Below are positions 9,175 through 18,245 of a stretch of DNA of 64,000 nt, piece by piece. Origin of the DNA: Paenibacillus sacheonensis (GTDB lineage Bacteria > Bacillota > Bacilli > Paenibacillales > Paenibacillaceae); the NCBI RefSeq assembly GCF_009909195.1, contig NZ_JAAAMU010000003.1, positions 186,001 to 250,000 on the forward strand. The letters run 5' to 3'. Each line of letters begins with the position of its first letter. The stretch's first letter is position 1. Both the position numbers and the translations under genes were made by a program. The notes beneath the pieces were generated by a model. It was given only the letters and a program-made list of their open reading frames with translations. It was not told where the DNA came from and did no database searches.

Positions 9175-10440
9175 ATGAAATCATCCGTTCCTACGGCATC
9201 CCGGTTTTATTACGGCTGGATTGTCGTGTTCGTGGCTTTTCTTGCATTGCTTGTAACCGCCGGCATCCGGTCGATGTCGAGCATATTGATGGTGCCGTTC
9301 GAAACGGAGTTCGGATGGGATAGAAGCAGCATATCCGGCGTCATCTCGGTCGGTATCTTCCTCTACGGGCTGGTTGGACCTTTCTCGGCTGCGCTGCTGG
9401 CGAAGTTCGGCATCCGCAGAATGATGGTCATCTCGCTGGCCGTGCTGGCGGCCTCGCTCGTGCTGACGCCGCAGATGACGAGTCTGTGGCAGTACCAGCT
9501 GCTCTGGGGGATCGTATCCGGCCTCGCAACGGGCATGATGGCGAACGTGCTCGGCGTGACCGTCGCGAGCCGCTGGTTCGTAAAGCGCAGAGGCTTGGTC
9601 GTCGGCATGCTGACCGCCAGCGCCGCCACCGGGCAGCTGCTGTTTCTGCCGATCCTTGCGCGCATCACGGTGCATGAAGGCTGGCGGCACGCCGCTTACG
9701 TGTCTGCAGCCGTCGCGTTAGCGCTGCTTGTCGTCGTTGCGGTCTTCATGCGCAACCACCCCTATGACGTTGGCGCGGCCGCGTACGGAGAGAGCACGCC
9801 GACGAAGCCGGAGCCGTTCCGGGGCAGCATCTTCCTGATGCCGCTCCTCACGCTCCGCGATGCCATGAAGAGCGGCACGTTCTGGCTGCTGGCCGGCACG
9901 TTCTTCTTCTGCGGCTTCTCGACGAACGGCCTGATCGGCACGCATCTGATTGCCGCTTGCGGCGACCATGGCATTCAGGAAGTGACGGCCGCAGGGCTGC
10001 TCGCGTTCATGGGCATCTTCGATCTCGTCGGCACGACCATGTCGGGCTGGTTCACGGACCGGTTCGACGCGCGCAAGCTGCTCTTCTGGTACTACGGCCT
10101 GCGAGGGCTGTCCTTGCTCTTCCTGCCGTATGCGTTCGATGCGACGCCTGCGATGCTCGTCGTCTTCTCCGTTTTCTACGGTCTGGATTGGATCGCGACC
10201 GTGCCGCCGACGGTCAAGCTCGCCGCGCAAACGTTCGGCAAGGAACGCGCGGCCATGGTGTTCGGCTGGGTCGTCGTCTTTCATCAGATCGGCGCGTCGA
10301 CCGCTGCCTACGGGGCAGGATTGGTACGGCAATGGACCGGCACGTATACGTCGATATTCGTGACGGCGGGGTTCATCTGCCTCCTGGCGGCGCTCATGGC
10401 GCTTCGGATCGCGAAGCAAGCCGCAGCGGCGCGGGCATAA
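9175..10440 (+). CDS. MFS transporter, 12-TM
   Basis: A 421-residue major facilitator protein. Hydrophobic segments account for twelve membrane helices with a central charged loop near residue 200. The order of motifs (YYGWIVV at the start, RSMSSILMVPFE, and WFVKRRGLVVG in loop 4-5) resembles the monocarboxylate porter/OFA group, but the substrate is not readable. The likely role is export or uptake of the ligand sensed by the adjacent MarR protein, since both promoters carry the same palindrome. No terminator is obvious before the next gene at 10543, so the two could share a transcript. Confidence 0.9.
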   Translation: MKSSVPTASRFYYGWIVVFVAFLALLVTAGIRSMSSILMVPFETEFGWDRSSISGVISVGIFLYGLVGPFSAALLAKFGIRRMMVISLAVLAASLVLTPQMTSLWQYQLLWGIVSGLATGMMANVLGVTVASRWFVKRRGLVVGMLTASAATGQLLFLPILARITVHEGWRHAAYVSAAVALALLVVVAVFMRNHPYDVGAAAYGESTPTKPEPFRGSIFLMPLLTLRDAMKSGTFWLLAGTFFFCGFSTNGLIGTHLIAACGDHGIQEVTAAGLLAFMGIFDLVGTTMSGWFTDRFDARKLLFWYYGLRGLSLLFLPYAFDATPAMLVVFSVFYGLDWIATVPPTVKLAAQTFGKERAAMVFGWVVVFHQIGASTAAYGAGLVRQWTGTYTSIFVTAGFICLLAALMALRIAKQAAAARA

Positions 10441-10542
10441 GGACGACAGAATCCGTTTGTCACAAAATCGATCGCAGCGTCGTTATATCTGGAGTTGTTC
10501 GGTAATTTTAAGATAACGATTCCAGGAAAGAGAGGCACTGTG

Positions 10543-11016
10543 ATGACGCAACGCATCAATTTCGCCCAACGATCGCCGGATCTTTTCAAGAAATTTTTGG
10601 CCTTTACCAACGCGCTGGGTAAAAGCTCGATTGAGGAGGGCATTCTCCATCTCGTTTCGATCCGAATTTCGCAATTGAACGGCTGTGATTTCTGCCTGGA
10701 CATGCACGTCAAGCAAGCTGCGATCTATGGCGAGAACGAACAGCGCCTCGATCAGATTGCCGGTTGGCGGGAATCTGCGCTGTTTACGCCGCGCGAACGC
10801 GCCGCGCTGACATGGACCGACATCCTGACCCGTCTGCCCGATCAAGGCGTGCCTGACGAAGTCTATGATCGCGTACGCGAGGAGCTGTCCGAACAAGAGA
10901 TCGCGGACTTGAGCTTCCTGATCGTTTCCGTCAACGGATGGGACCGCATAAACATCGGCTTCAAGACGGAATCGGGGCGTTCGACGCGAAATGAAGCAAG
11001 CACTTGGCCGATGTGA
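10543..11016 (+). CDS. Carboxymuconolactone decarboxylase / AhpD-like protein
   Basis: A 157-residue all-helical protein of the CMD/AhpD superfamily with the redox motif CDFCLDMH (Cys48, Cys51, His55), which in AhpD-type proteins supports peroxidase or alkylhydroperoxide-related chemistry. ATG 10543 sits after GAAAGAGAGGC; upstream in-frame codons lack a ribosome site. It starts 102 bp after the MFS gene in the same direction and is closed by a hairpin terminator at 11051. The exact reaction is unknown; alternatives in the family are decarboxylases, but the CxxC favours a redox role. Confidence 0.9.
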   Translation: MTQRINFAQRSPDLFKKFLAFTNALGKSSIEEGILHLVSIRISQLNGCDFCLDMHVKQAAIYGENEQRLDQIAGWRESALFTPRERAALTWTDILTRLPDQGVPDEVYDRVREELSEQEIADLSFLIVSVNGWDRINIGFKTESGRSTRNEASTWPM

Positions 11017-11050
11017 TGAATCTGGCGACAAGAATAGCATTCCTCCATGG

Positions 11051-11075
11051 GGCCGCGTAATTCGCGGCCTTTTTT
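11051..11075 (+). terminator. Terminator after AhpD-like gene
   Basis: Arms GGCCGCG and CGCGGCC with a 5-nt loop, followed by six T. Confidence 0.9.
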
Positions 11076-11227
11076 GCATTGCGGTTCATGACCTGCGGGG
11101 CTTGGGGCAAGCCGGCTCGCTAACTACAAAACGAATGCCGAGCAGCGAGCGCGGCACCTGCTGTCACACATTGGCGCCCTAGATCGTTTAACTAGTGATC
11201 AGTCATCTTAGAAAGGAGCAGCATACC

Positions 11228-11863
11228 ATGAAAGGTAATGCCTATTACTGGCGCAAGCTTCACTCGCTGTTCGGCGTCATTCCTCTCGGGGGATTCATTC
11301 TCGTGCACGTATCGATCAACTTTCAGGCGTTCGAACGCGGGCCGGAAGGGTTCGCGACCTACGTGAAATTCATTAACAGTCTGCCGCTTAAGCCGCTGCT
11401 GGAGATTTTAGGGATCTATTTGCCGATCCTATTCCATGGCGTTTATGGCTTGTACATGGCCTACCGGTCCAATATGAACGCCGGGCAATACGCGTACGGC
11501 CGCAACTGGGCGTTTATTTTGCAGCGCATGACGGGCGTCGTGACGTTTATTTTCGTGTTCTGGCATTTCTTCAACACGCGGCTTCAAGTGTACATGGGTA
11601 CGATCACGCACGAGGATCTTGGTTCGACGATGCATCGGATTGCCTCGAATCCGGCGTACTTCATTCTTTATGTCATCGGCGTCTTGTCGGCTGTTTTCCA
11701 CTTCAGCAACGGTCTCTGGGCGTTCCTGATCAGCTGGGGCGTGACGATCTCGCCGCGATCGCAGAAAATCTCTTCTTATGTCTGCATGGGGATATTCGCG
11801 GTCGTTTCCCTGCTGTTCATTCTGTCGCTCGTTGCGTTTACCGGGGAAGAATTCAGCGCATAG
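11228..11863 (+). CDS. sdhC: Succinate dehydrogenase cytochrome b558 subunit
   Basis: A 211-residue membrane protein with five hydrophobic helices, matching the single-subunit SdhC of Bacillus-type succinate:menaquinone oxidoreductase: the opening WRKLHSLFGVIPLGGF, a central HGVYGLYMAYRS, and WHFFNTRLQ with several His that could bind the two hemes. ATG 11228 lies 9-10 bases after AAAGGAG; the frame opens slightly earlier without a site. It would anchor SdhA/SdhB and pass electrons to menaquinone. Oddly, no sdhA or sdhB follows: the next gene is a TetR regulator on the other strand, with a hairpin between. It is therefore an orphan copy here. Confidence 0.9.
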   Translation: MKGNAYYWRKLHSLFGVIPLGGFILVHVSINFQAFERGPEGFATYVKFINSLPLKPLLEILGIYLPILFHGVYGLYMAYRSNMNAGQYAYGRNWAFILQRMTGVVTFIFVFWHFFNTRLQVYMGTITHEDLGSTMHRIASNPAYFILYVIGVLSAVFHFSNGLWAFLISWGVTISPRSQKISSYVCMGIFAVVSLLFILSLVAFTGEEFSA

Positions 11864-11986
11864 AAAGGAATGCGGTCATCATCGGATCCGCGAAAGCGCG
11901 GGGACTGGGGAAACGCAGCGTAATCTTCTTCCATGCGCTGACTAACGGCTGCCCTACGGCTGCCGCAAGCAAGCACGAAACAAAGA

Positions 11987-12013
11987 GAAACCCGCGTCCA
12001 TGACGCGGGTTTC
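11987..12013. terminator. Bidirectional hairpin between sdhC and TetR
   Basis: Perfect 12-bp arms GAAACCCGCGTC and GACGCGGGTTTC around a 3-nt loop, between convergent genes. Confidence 0.8.
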
Positions 12014-12037
12014 TTCGTATGGCCGCAGCTGCGCGGA

Positions 12038-12616
12038 TTAGGGTTCCAATATGCCTTTTGCGACATCGGCGATGCGATAAAGCTTTTCTTTGCCGGCCAT
12101 ACTACGAGTAAGCACGCGAAGACCGAGCAGGCTGGCGTGCAGGCTCTCGGCGAGAATCGCCGCGTCGTGCTTCGACGTGAACTCGCCGGTCTGCTGCCCC
12201 TTGCGAACGACGTCCGCGATGACGTGTTCCCATTCGGCGAAGCTTTCGTTTACGAACGTTTCAGCCTCGGGATCCCGGGAAGCCAGCTCTACCGCCATAT
12301 TCACGAGCATGCAGCCCGCAGGGCTGTCTTCGCCCATGCCGCGGATGACGAAGTCGAATATAAAATCGATGGCCTGCTTGGCGGTAGCGTCGCGGATGCC
12401 CGGGCCTAGTTGGCTGTTGGCCAGATCGCCGTAACGATGGATGGCCATGAGATAGAGTTTATGCTTATCGCCGAACGTATCGTACAGGCTTCGGCGATGA
12501 ATGCCCATATGTTCGACAAGATCATTGATCGACGTTTTCTCGTAGCCCTGCTCCCAGAACAGCCGCATGGCCTTCAGCAGGACGGCATCTTCTTCGAATT
12601 CCTTCGTTCTAGCCAT
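12038..12616 (-). CDS. TetR-family transcriptional regulator
   Basis: A 192-residue TetR repressor. The N-terminal helix-turn-helix is clear (AMRLFWEQGYEKTSINDLVEHMGIHRRSLYDTFGDK split around residues 14-50), followed by a helical ligand-binding half of the kind found in AcrR/NemR-like proteins. The start ATG follows GAAGGGGG on the minus strand. It is divergent from the SDR gene at 12897; the shared gap has three GAGAACRAYC boxes, one of them inside the SDR promoter, so the TetR protein probably represses the SDR gene and itself. Confidence 0.92.
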   Translation of the reverse strand: MARTKEFEEDAVLLKAMRLFWEQGYEKTSINDLVEHMGIHRRSLYDTFGDKHKLYLMAIHRYGDLANSQLGPGIRDATAKQAIDFIFDFVIRGMGEDSPAGCMLVNMAVELASRDPEAETFVNESFAEWEHVIADVVRKGQQTGEFTSKHDAAILAESLHASLLGLRVLTRSMAGKEKLYRIADVAKGILEP

Positions 12617-12648
12617 AGTACGGCCCCCTTCGGTTTGATCTTATCATA

Positions 12649-12756
12649 ATGAGAACAATCGGTAAATAATTCGGCAAGCCGACGAAAATAATTCTTTACT
12701 GATCGTTCTCAATAGGGTATGATGGGTTTGCGGATAATTAGAATGGTCGTTCTCAA
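12649..12756. promoter_or_regulatory. Three repeated TetR-type operator boxes
   Basis: TGAGAACAATC at 12650-12660, its inverted relative GATCGTTCTCA at 12701-12711 and GGTCGTTCTCA at 12745-12755 share the core GAGAACRAYC. The first two extend their match further (RGTAAAkAATT on the far side). They lie in the gap between the divergent TetR and SDR genes. Confidence 0.65.
12695..12723 (+). promoter_or_regulatory. SDR gene promoter with operator in spacer
   Basis: TTTACT at 12695-12700 and TATGAT at 12718-12723 with a 17-bp spacer. The second operator box occupies the spacer, a position that would block RNA polymerase. Confidence 0.65.
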
Positions 12757-12896
12757 ATAAATCGGCAGTCATCGGCACCGATCGGCCGACTGCTCGCACG
12801 ATGGCGAAAAACCGGCATTCCGCTCGTCGCGGGATGCATGTCCGCCTGGATTAGCCATTCCATTCATTCCAAATACACAGCGAAGGAGCAATTATA

Positions 12897-13658
12897 ATGA
12901 CAACATTCCATGGGAATCTCGAAGGGAAAGTCGCTTTCATCACCGGAGGGAACCGCGGTATCGGCCTGCAAACCGCACGCGATCTGGGCAAGCTCGGCGC
13001 TCAAGTCGTCATCGGGTCGCGCGATGCGGAGAAGGGCAAGGCCGCGGCGGAATCCCTCGCATCCGAGGGTATTCGCGCGGAGAGCATCCAATTCGACGTG
13101 CTGCGGGCCGAAGACCGTCAGGCGGCTTTCGACTATTTTGAACAACGGCACGGCAAGCTCGATATCTTGATCAACAACGCCGGCGTGCAAAAAGAAGTCG
13201 AGCATCTGATGCCGATGAACGAGACTAGCACCGTGCCGCCCGCCATCCTGCGCGAGACCTTCGACGCGAATTTCTTCACGCTTGTCGAATTGACGCAGCT
13301 TCTGCTGCCGTTGATCCGCCGGGCGCCCGCGGGCCGAATCGTCAATCTCTCCAGCGTGCTGGGCTCGCTGTCGCTGCATGCCGATCCCTCGGCTCAGATT
13401 TACGGCGTGAAGGTCTTTGCCTACGACGCGTCCAAAGCGGCCGTGAATATGTTCACGATCCATCTTGCGCACGAGCTCAGGGACACGCCGATTAAAGTCA
13501 ACTCCGCTCACCCGGGCTGGGTGAGAACAGAAATCGGCGGCAAATTCGCCGATCTCGACGTGTCGGAGAGCAGCAAGACCAGCGTGATGCTGGCTACGCT
13601 GCCCGATGACGGCCCGTCCGGCCAATTCTTCTACTTGGACAATCAGCTGCCTTGGTAA
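12897..13658 (+). CDS. SDR-family NAD(P)-dependent oxidoreductase
   Basis: A 253-residue classical short-chain dehydrogenase with all key sites: TGGNRGIG (16-23) for the cofactor, NNAG (93-96), catalytic Ser about 152, and Tyr176/Lys180 in YDASK. The Arg at position 42 after the second beta strand favours NADP(H). The start follows AAGGAG by 8 bases. It is probably a carbonyl reductase acting on a reactive aldehyde or ketone, in keeping with a TetR repressor and divergent operators; the substrate is not known. A weak hairpin terminator lies at 13704. Confidence 0.92.
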   Translation: MTTFHGNLEGKVAFITGGNRGIGLQTARDLGKLGAQVVIGSRDAEKGKAAAESLASEGIRAESIQFDVLRAEDRQAAFDYFEQRHGKLDILINNAGVQKEVEHLMPMNETSTVPPAILRETFDANFFTLVELTQLLLPLIRRAPAGRIVNLSSVLGSLSLHADPSAQIYGVKVFAYDASKAAVNMFTIHLAHELRDTPIKVNSAHPGWVRTEIGGKFADLDVSESSKTSVMLATLPDDGPSGQFFYLDNQLPW

Positions 13659-13703
13659 GCCAAACGAATTGAATAGGGCAGCGACGATTCGTCGTGCGAC
13701 TCG

Positions 13704-13736
13704 AGATGGCCTCTGATCCGATCAGGGGCCATCTTC
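13704..13736 (+). terminator. Probable terminator after SDR
   Basis: Arms AGATGGCCTCTGATC and GATCAGGGGCCATCT (one G-U pair) with a short loop; the T-tail is weak. The rest of the gap to 14029 shows a cre-like site at 13965 and no gene. Confidence 0.65.
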
Positions 13737-13964
13737 TAGTATGCGCGGATTGTTCTCAGCCGAGCCTCAACGACAACGCTGCACATGCTGTAACTGCCTG
13801 GGCGGATCGAGTAAGTACTTCAGCGGATCGCTGGAGGTGCAGCAAAACTTGACGAAATTCACCGCGCGGGAATTGTCGAGGTATGATAAATAAAAACGTG
13901 ACTGATATGCATATCGAAAAGAAGGAACATTTTTTTCCGTGCAGAAGCTTATTATAGAACATAA

Positions 13965-13978
13965 AGAAAACGCTTACA
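13965..13978 (+). promoter_or_regulatory. cre-like catabolite-control site
   Basis: AGAAAACGCTTACA differs from the Bacillus cre consensus TGWAANCGNTNWCA only at the first base. It lies 51-64 bases before the AraC start at 14030, suggesting CcpA control of that regulator. Confidence 0.6.
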
Positions 13979-14029
13979 AAAGGTGGGGACGCTGAAGCGC
14001 ATATTCTCATAATGTTGGAGGGTGATGAG

Positions 14030-14899
14030 GTGCATACCTATCAAGCAGCTGATTGCGTACGCCAAGATGAGAAAGTAGCTCTATGGAAAATAGCCAACCA
14101 CGAGCATGAGCCCGAGCATACCCACAGTTTTGTCGAGCTTGTCTATATCCTGCACGGTTCCGGCATTCACCGTATCAACGATCAAAGCTACAACGTCAGG
14201 CGCGGCGATTTATTGTGGATGAACGTCGGGGACCGCCATTCCTTCTATGCCGGGCAGGACATGCATTACATGAATATTTGCATTGTGCCTGACTTGTTGA
14301 ACGAACACTTATCCTCGCTCGAGCCGAACCAAGGCTTTTTCTCGCAGCGGTTGTTCCAAGAATTCCGGCAAGCCTTGCAGCGTTCGTTCCACCACATCCG
14401 GTTTCAAGGCCGGTCGCTCCTGGAGCTGGAGGCGCTTCTCGAATCGATGTATAACGAGTATGTATCCAAGAAAATCGGCTATTGCGCCATGCTGTGCGGC
14501 TATACGATGCTGCTGCTGGCTTCCGCCTTCCGCAAAATGCAGGACAATTTCGAACAGGAAACGGGAGTCGATTTCCAGGAATTGCTGCCCAAGCTTCTAT
14601 CCTATATCGAGCAGCACTATGCTTCGCCGATCACGCTTCGGGACTTGGCCAAAGAAAGCTATTATTCGCCGCAGTACATCAGCAAGACGTTCAAAGCCTG
14701 CTGCGGTTATACGTTTACGGAATACGTGCAGGGCGTTCGTCTTCGCGAGGCGAAGCGCCTGCTGCTCGAATCCGGCGAATGCGTCGTTACGATCGGCAGA
14801 AGCGTCGGTTATGCCGATAAATCGCAATTTTACAGGTTGTTTAAGCAGTACTACGGGATTACGCCGCAGCAGCTGAGAGAACAAGCGTCACGTTTATGA
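14030..14899 (+). CDS. AraC-family regulator of the downstream ABC operon
   Basis: A 289-residue AraC regulator: cupin sensor (HEPEHTHSFVELVYILHG, VRRGDLLWMNVGDRH) and C-terminal double helix-turn-helix (LRDLAKESYYSPQYIS, then VGYADKSQFYRLFKQYYGITPQQLR). I prefer GTG 14030, 8 bases after GGAGG; ATG 14012 in the same frame overlaps that site. It sits directly upstream of the peptide/oligosaccharide-type ABC operon in the same direction and is separated by a terminator, so it is its most likely activator. The cre-like box in front suggests catabolite repression, which points to a carbohydrate inducer. Confidence 0.9.
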   Translation: MHTYQAADCVRQDEKVALWKIANHEHEPEHTHSFVELVYILHGSGIHRINDQSYNVRRGDLLWMNVGDRHSFYAGQDMHYMNICIVPDLLNEHLSSLEPNQGFFSQRLFQEFRQALQRSFHHIRFQGRSLLELEALLESMYNEYVSKKIGYCAMLCGYTMLLLASAFRKMQDNFEQETGVDFQELLPKLLSYIEQHYASPITLRDLAKESYYSPQYISKTFKACCGYTFTEYVQGVRLREAKRLLLESGECVVTIGRSVGYADKSQFYRLFKQYYGITPQQLREQASRL

Positions 14900-14932
14900 A
14901 CCGCTGCGTACTCGTCGTCCGGAGTCTTGTCG

Positions 14933-14959
14933 AAAAGTCCCATTTGGGACTTTTTTTGT
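14933..14959 (+). terminator. Terminator after AraC
   Basis: Arms AAAAGTCCC and GGGACTTTT with a 4-nt loop and a run of seven T in total at the right edge. Confidence 0.88.
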
Positions 14960-15113
14960 TTGTCCGCGGTCGAAAGTTCGCCGTTCTTGTCACGGAGTAG
15001 ACGATCTTTGCTTGTTGTCCCTTTGCCGTTGAATTGTTTGGCATCCCACATAATAATGATGGTGAGTCCAAAAAACTCAAAGACAAACAAACAAAAACGT
15101 TGGAGGGTTGTGC

Positions 15114-17126
15114 ATGAAGGTAAGGAGAAGGTTTCTGGCAGCAGTTCTTGTAACCGCTCTCATTTTGACCGCCGCTCTAACCGCTTGCGATGACGGATCG
15201 AATTCCAATTCCAAATCGACCTCGTCGAACACGGACAACAAGTCTGATTCCTCTTCATCGAACGATGCGAACACGGCCAAGAACGATGCAAACGAACCGG
15301 CGAAGTCCGGGAACGCGAACGACGGCGCAGCGAGCGCGGCGGATGGGCAGATCGGCGAATTTCATCAGTCCGCCGCCCTGGACGGAAAGAACCTGCCGGA
15401 CGTGAAAGACCGCCTGCCCGCCGATTACAAGATTACGAACGAGATGGACGAGAATCAGCTGAAGTACGAAATCGGCTCCTACGGCGGCACGCTCCGCACG
15501 GTGACATCCGTGGCGAACTGGGATGCGGACGTATTCGTCATGGACAACGAACCGCTGCTCAATACGCCGAGTATTCTCGGCGAGAAAATCACCGGGAACG
15601 TCCTGAAGGATTATTTGCTCAGCGACGACCAGATGTCGATATCGTTTCAAATGCGCAAAGGACTGAAATGGTCCGACGGCGAGCCCGTGACGACGGAGGA
15701 TATCCGCTTCACGGTCGAGGACGTGCTCATGAATCCGGAGCTGACGCCGATCTTCCCGCTGTACCTTCGTTCCGGCGGCGTGGCCGAAGGCGCTCCGATG
15801 AAGCTGGAAGTCTTGGATGACTACAACTTCAAACTGACGTTCGATCGGCCGTACGGCGGTCTCTTGATCCGCTTGGCGATTCAAGGCTGGCGCGGATATA
15901 CGGAGCTGCTCAAGCCCGCTCACTATCTGAAGCAATTCCACACGAAGTACACGCCGCTTGCGACGATCGAGCCTGCAATCAAGGAAGCCGGGTTCAAACC
16001 GGGCGAGTGGGTCAATCTGTTCAACTTCAAGGATATTACGAACTGGAAGCTGAACCATTCGGAAGCGGTCGGCTTCCCCGTGCTCTATCCGTGGGTCATT
16101 ACGAAAGCCACGCAGAGCATGACGACGTACGAACGTAACCCGTACTACTTCAAGGTCGATACGGCCGGCAACCAGCTGCCCTACATCGACAAGATCGAAA
16201 GCACGCTCGTCAACGACATCGAGATGGTCAGCCTCAAGACGATTGCCGGCGAAGTCGACTTCTCGCGGGAATCGGCAGCCCTCGTGAAGATGCCGCTGTA
16301 CAAAGAGAACGAGAAGAACGGGTACAAGGCGGTGCTGAACAATATGCACGTCACGCCGACCGATATCTTCCTCAATCTGACGTACGATAACCCGACGTGG
16401 CAGAAGGTCGTCCAGGATGTCCGCTTCCGCAAAGCGCTCAACATGGCCATCGACCGCCAAGAGCTGATCGACACGATCTATTACGGCTTCGCGCAGCCTG
16501 GCAGCATCGAAGATCCGACGTTCGATCTCGATCAAGCGAACCAGCTTCTCGACGACATGGGCATGAAGAAGAATGCCGACGGCAAACGATTGGGTCCGGA
16601 CGGCAAAGTATTCACCATTCCGTTCGAAGTCGGCGCGCAGGCGCCGGATATCGTACCGTACACCCAGCTGATCTCGGAAATGTGGAGAGCGCTGGGCCTG
16701 AACGTCACGATGAAGACGATCGACCAAACGCTGTGGGGTCAGCGGCAAACCGCGAACGACCTGCAGGCCACCGTCATCTGGACGCACACGCCGCTCTGGT
16801 ACATGGGCGACTGGGGACAGGGTCAATGGGCGCCGGTATGGGATCAATGGCATTCGAGCTCGGGCAAGAACGGCAAGGAGCCGCCGGAAGACGTCAAGAA
16901 GCTGTACGCGAAGATCGACGAAGCGATGGCTTCGAAACCGGATGACGCCAAGCGCCTGATCGAAGAAGTGAAGCAAATGATGAAAGACAACGTGTATTAC
17001 ATGATCCCGCTGAGCGAAGTGAAACAGCCGCTGATCGTGAACGACAAGCTGGGCAACATCCCGACCGACAGCAGCTTCGCGATCGGAACCGACTTCAGCG
17101 GCGAGCAATTCTTCTTCAAGAAGTAA
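15114..17126 (+). CDS. ABC transporter substrate-binding lipoprotein, family 5 (Opp/Dpp type)
   Basis: A 670-residue binding lipoprotein. A signal peptide ends in lipobox LTAC (Cys25), followed by a Ser/Asn/Asp-rich linker to about residue 80, then a family-5 fold: LLSDDQMSISFQMRKGLKWSDGEP split over the typical hinge, RKALNMAIDRQELID, and a C-terminal YYMIPLSEV. ATG 15114 follows GGAGGG by 6 bases. Family-5 proteins bind peptides, but many relatives in carbohydrate loci bind oligosaccharides. With an AraC regulator, a cre-like box and nearby glycosidases, an oligosaccharide is plausible here (inference). Confidence 0.92.
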   Translation: MKVRRRFLAAVLVTALILTAALTACDDGSNSNSKSTSSNTDNKSDSSSSNDANTAKNDANEPAKSGNANDGAASAADGQIGEFHQSAALDGKNLPDVKDRLPADYKITNEMDENQLKYEIGSYGGTLRTVTSVANWDADVFVMDNEPLLNTPSILGEKITGNVLKDYLLSDDQMSISFQMRKGLKWSDGEPVTTEDIRFTVEDVLMNPELTPIFPLYLRSGGVAEGAPMKLEVLDDYNFKLTFDRPYGGLLIRLAIQGWRGYTELLKPAHYLKQFHTKYTPLATIEPAIKEAGFKPGEWVNLFNFKDITNWKLNHSEAVGFPVLYPWVITKATQSMTTYERNPYYFKVDTAGNQLPYIDKIESTLVNDIEMVSLKTIAGEVDFSRESAALVKMPLYKENEKNGYKAVLNNMHVTPTDIFLNLTYDNPTWQKVVQDVRFRKALNMAIDRQELIDTIYYGFAQPGSIEDPTFDLDQANQLLDDMGMKKNADGKRLGPDGKVFTIPFEVGAQAPDIVPYTQLISEMWRALGLNVTMKTIDQTLWGQRQTANDLQATVIWTHTPLWYMGDWGQGQWAPVWDQWHSSSGKNGKEPPEDVKKLYAKIDEAMASKPDDAKRLIEEVKQMMKDNVYYMIPLSEVKQPLIVNDKLGNIPTDSSFAIGTDFSGEQFFFKK

Positions 17127-17130
17127 GGAA

Positions 17131-17187
17131 GCCGGCTAACCGGCAGCTCGCAGGGCCCAGCCGCGCCGTTTCTCCGGGCGGCTGGGC
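17131..17187 (+). other. Two intercistronic hairpins after the binding-protein gene
   Basis: GCCGG-ctaa-CCGGC at 17131-17144 and a 10-bp stem GCCCAGCCGC/GCGGCTGGGC spanning 17155-17187, without a proper T-run. Placed between binding protein and permease, they could protect the upstream mRNA end or partly terminate, keeping the binding protein in excess. Confidence 0.6.
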
Positions 17188-17246
17188 TTCGGAGTTCCGC
17201 CAAAGACGGCAACGCCGATTTACCCTGATTCGGAGGAGGGAACCGC

Positions 17247-18245
17247 ATGCTTAATTATATCTCCTATCGCCTGCTGCAGCTGATCCCGCTGCTGGTCGCG
17301 ATCAGCATTATCGTGTTCGTCATCATACAGCTGCCCCCGGGCGATTTTCTGACCAACTATATCCAGCAGCTGAAGCTGTCGGGCAATGACGTGTCGGAGA
17401 GCGCCATCTTGAATTTGAAGCAGGAATACGGCTTGGATAAATCGATGATCGTCCAGTACGTCTACTGGATCAAGGATATGGTGCTGCACGGCAATATGGG
17501 CCGTTCGTTCCAATTCAACATGCCGGTTGCCGATGTCATCTGGCCGCGGCTCGGGCTGACGGTGGCGATCTCGCTGATCTCGCTCGTCTTCGTATGGCTC
17601 GTCGCGATTCCGATCGGCATCTATTCGGCTACGCACCAATATTCGATTCTGGACTACGTATTCACGTTTATCGGGTTCATCGGCGTGGCGGTGCCGGGCT
17701 TCCTCATCGCGCTCGTGCTCGTCTATTTCATCTTCATCGAAACCGGCGTCTCGATCACGGGGCTGTTCTCGCCGGAATACGTCGATGCGCCGTGGACGCT
17801 GGCGAAGGTGCTGGATATGCTGCCCCGGATGATCCTGCCCGTCATCGTCATCGGGATGGCATCGGCCGCTTCGCTCATCCGCATCACGCGGGGCATGCTG
17901 CTCGACGAATTGTCGAAGCAGTACGTCATCACCGCGAGGGCCAAGGGAGTCTCGGAAGGCAGGCTGCTCTTCAAGTATCCCGTTCGGATGGCGATCAACC
18001 CGCTCATCAGTACGATCGGGTGGACGCTGCCGGCGCTCATATCGGGGGAGGTAATCGTCTCGATCGTGCTTAACCTGCAGACGACGGGGCCGATGCTGCT
18101 CAAGGCGCTGATGACGCAGGATATGTATCTATGCGGCAGCTTCATCCTGGTGACCAGCGTCATCACCGTGCTCGGAACGCTCTTGTCGGATATTCTGCTG
18201 GCGGCGATCGATCCGCGAATCCGCTTCGGGGGTGTCGGTGAATGA
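17247..18245 (+). CDS. ABC transporter permease, OppB/DppB type
   Basis: A 332-residue inner-membrane permease with six hydrophobic helices. The N-terminus (LLQLIPLLVAISIIVFVIIQLPPGDF) and the cytoplasmic EAA-type loop (YVITARAKGVSEGRLLFKYPVRMAINPLIS) are OppB/DppB hallmarks. It forms the pore with the next gene, which starts inside its stop codon (ATGA overlap), so the two are translationally coupled. The ribosome site GGAGGG is strong. Confidence 0.95.
   Translation: MLNYISYRLLQLIPLLVAISIIVFVIIQLPPGDFLTNYIQQLKLSGNDVSESAILNLKQEYGLDKSMIVQYVYWIKDMVLHGNMGRSFQFNMPVADVIWPRLGLTVAISLISLVFVWLVAIPIGIYSATHQYSILDYVFTFIGFIGVAVPGFLIALVLVYFIFIETGVSITGLFSPEYVDAPWTLAKVLDMLPRMILPVIVIGMASAASLIRITRGMLLDELSKQYVITARAKGVSEGRLLFKYPVRMAINPLISTIGWTLPALISGEVIVSIVLNLQTTGPMLLKALMTQDMYLCGSFILVTSVITVLGTLLSDILLAAIDPRIRFGGVGE

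Noticed and set aside
15255..17108. Long minus-strand reading frame opposite the Opp-type binding protein
   Set aside because: It mirrors the codon pattern of a clear lipoprotein gene, is Arg/His-rich and has no ribosome site.
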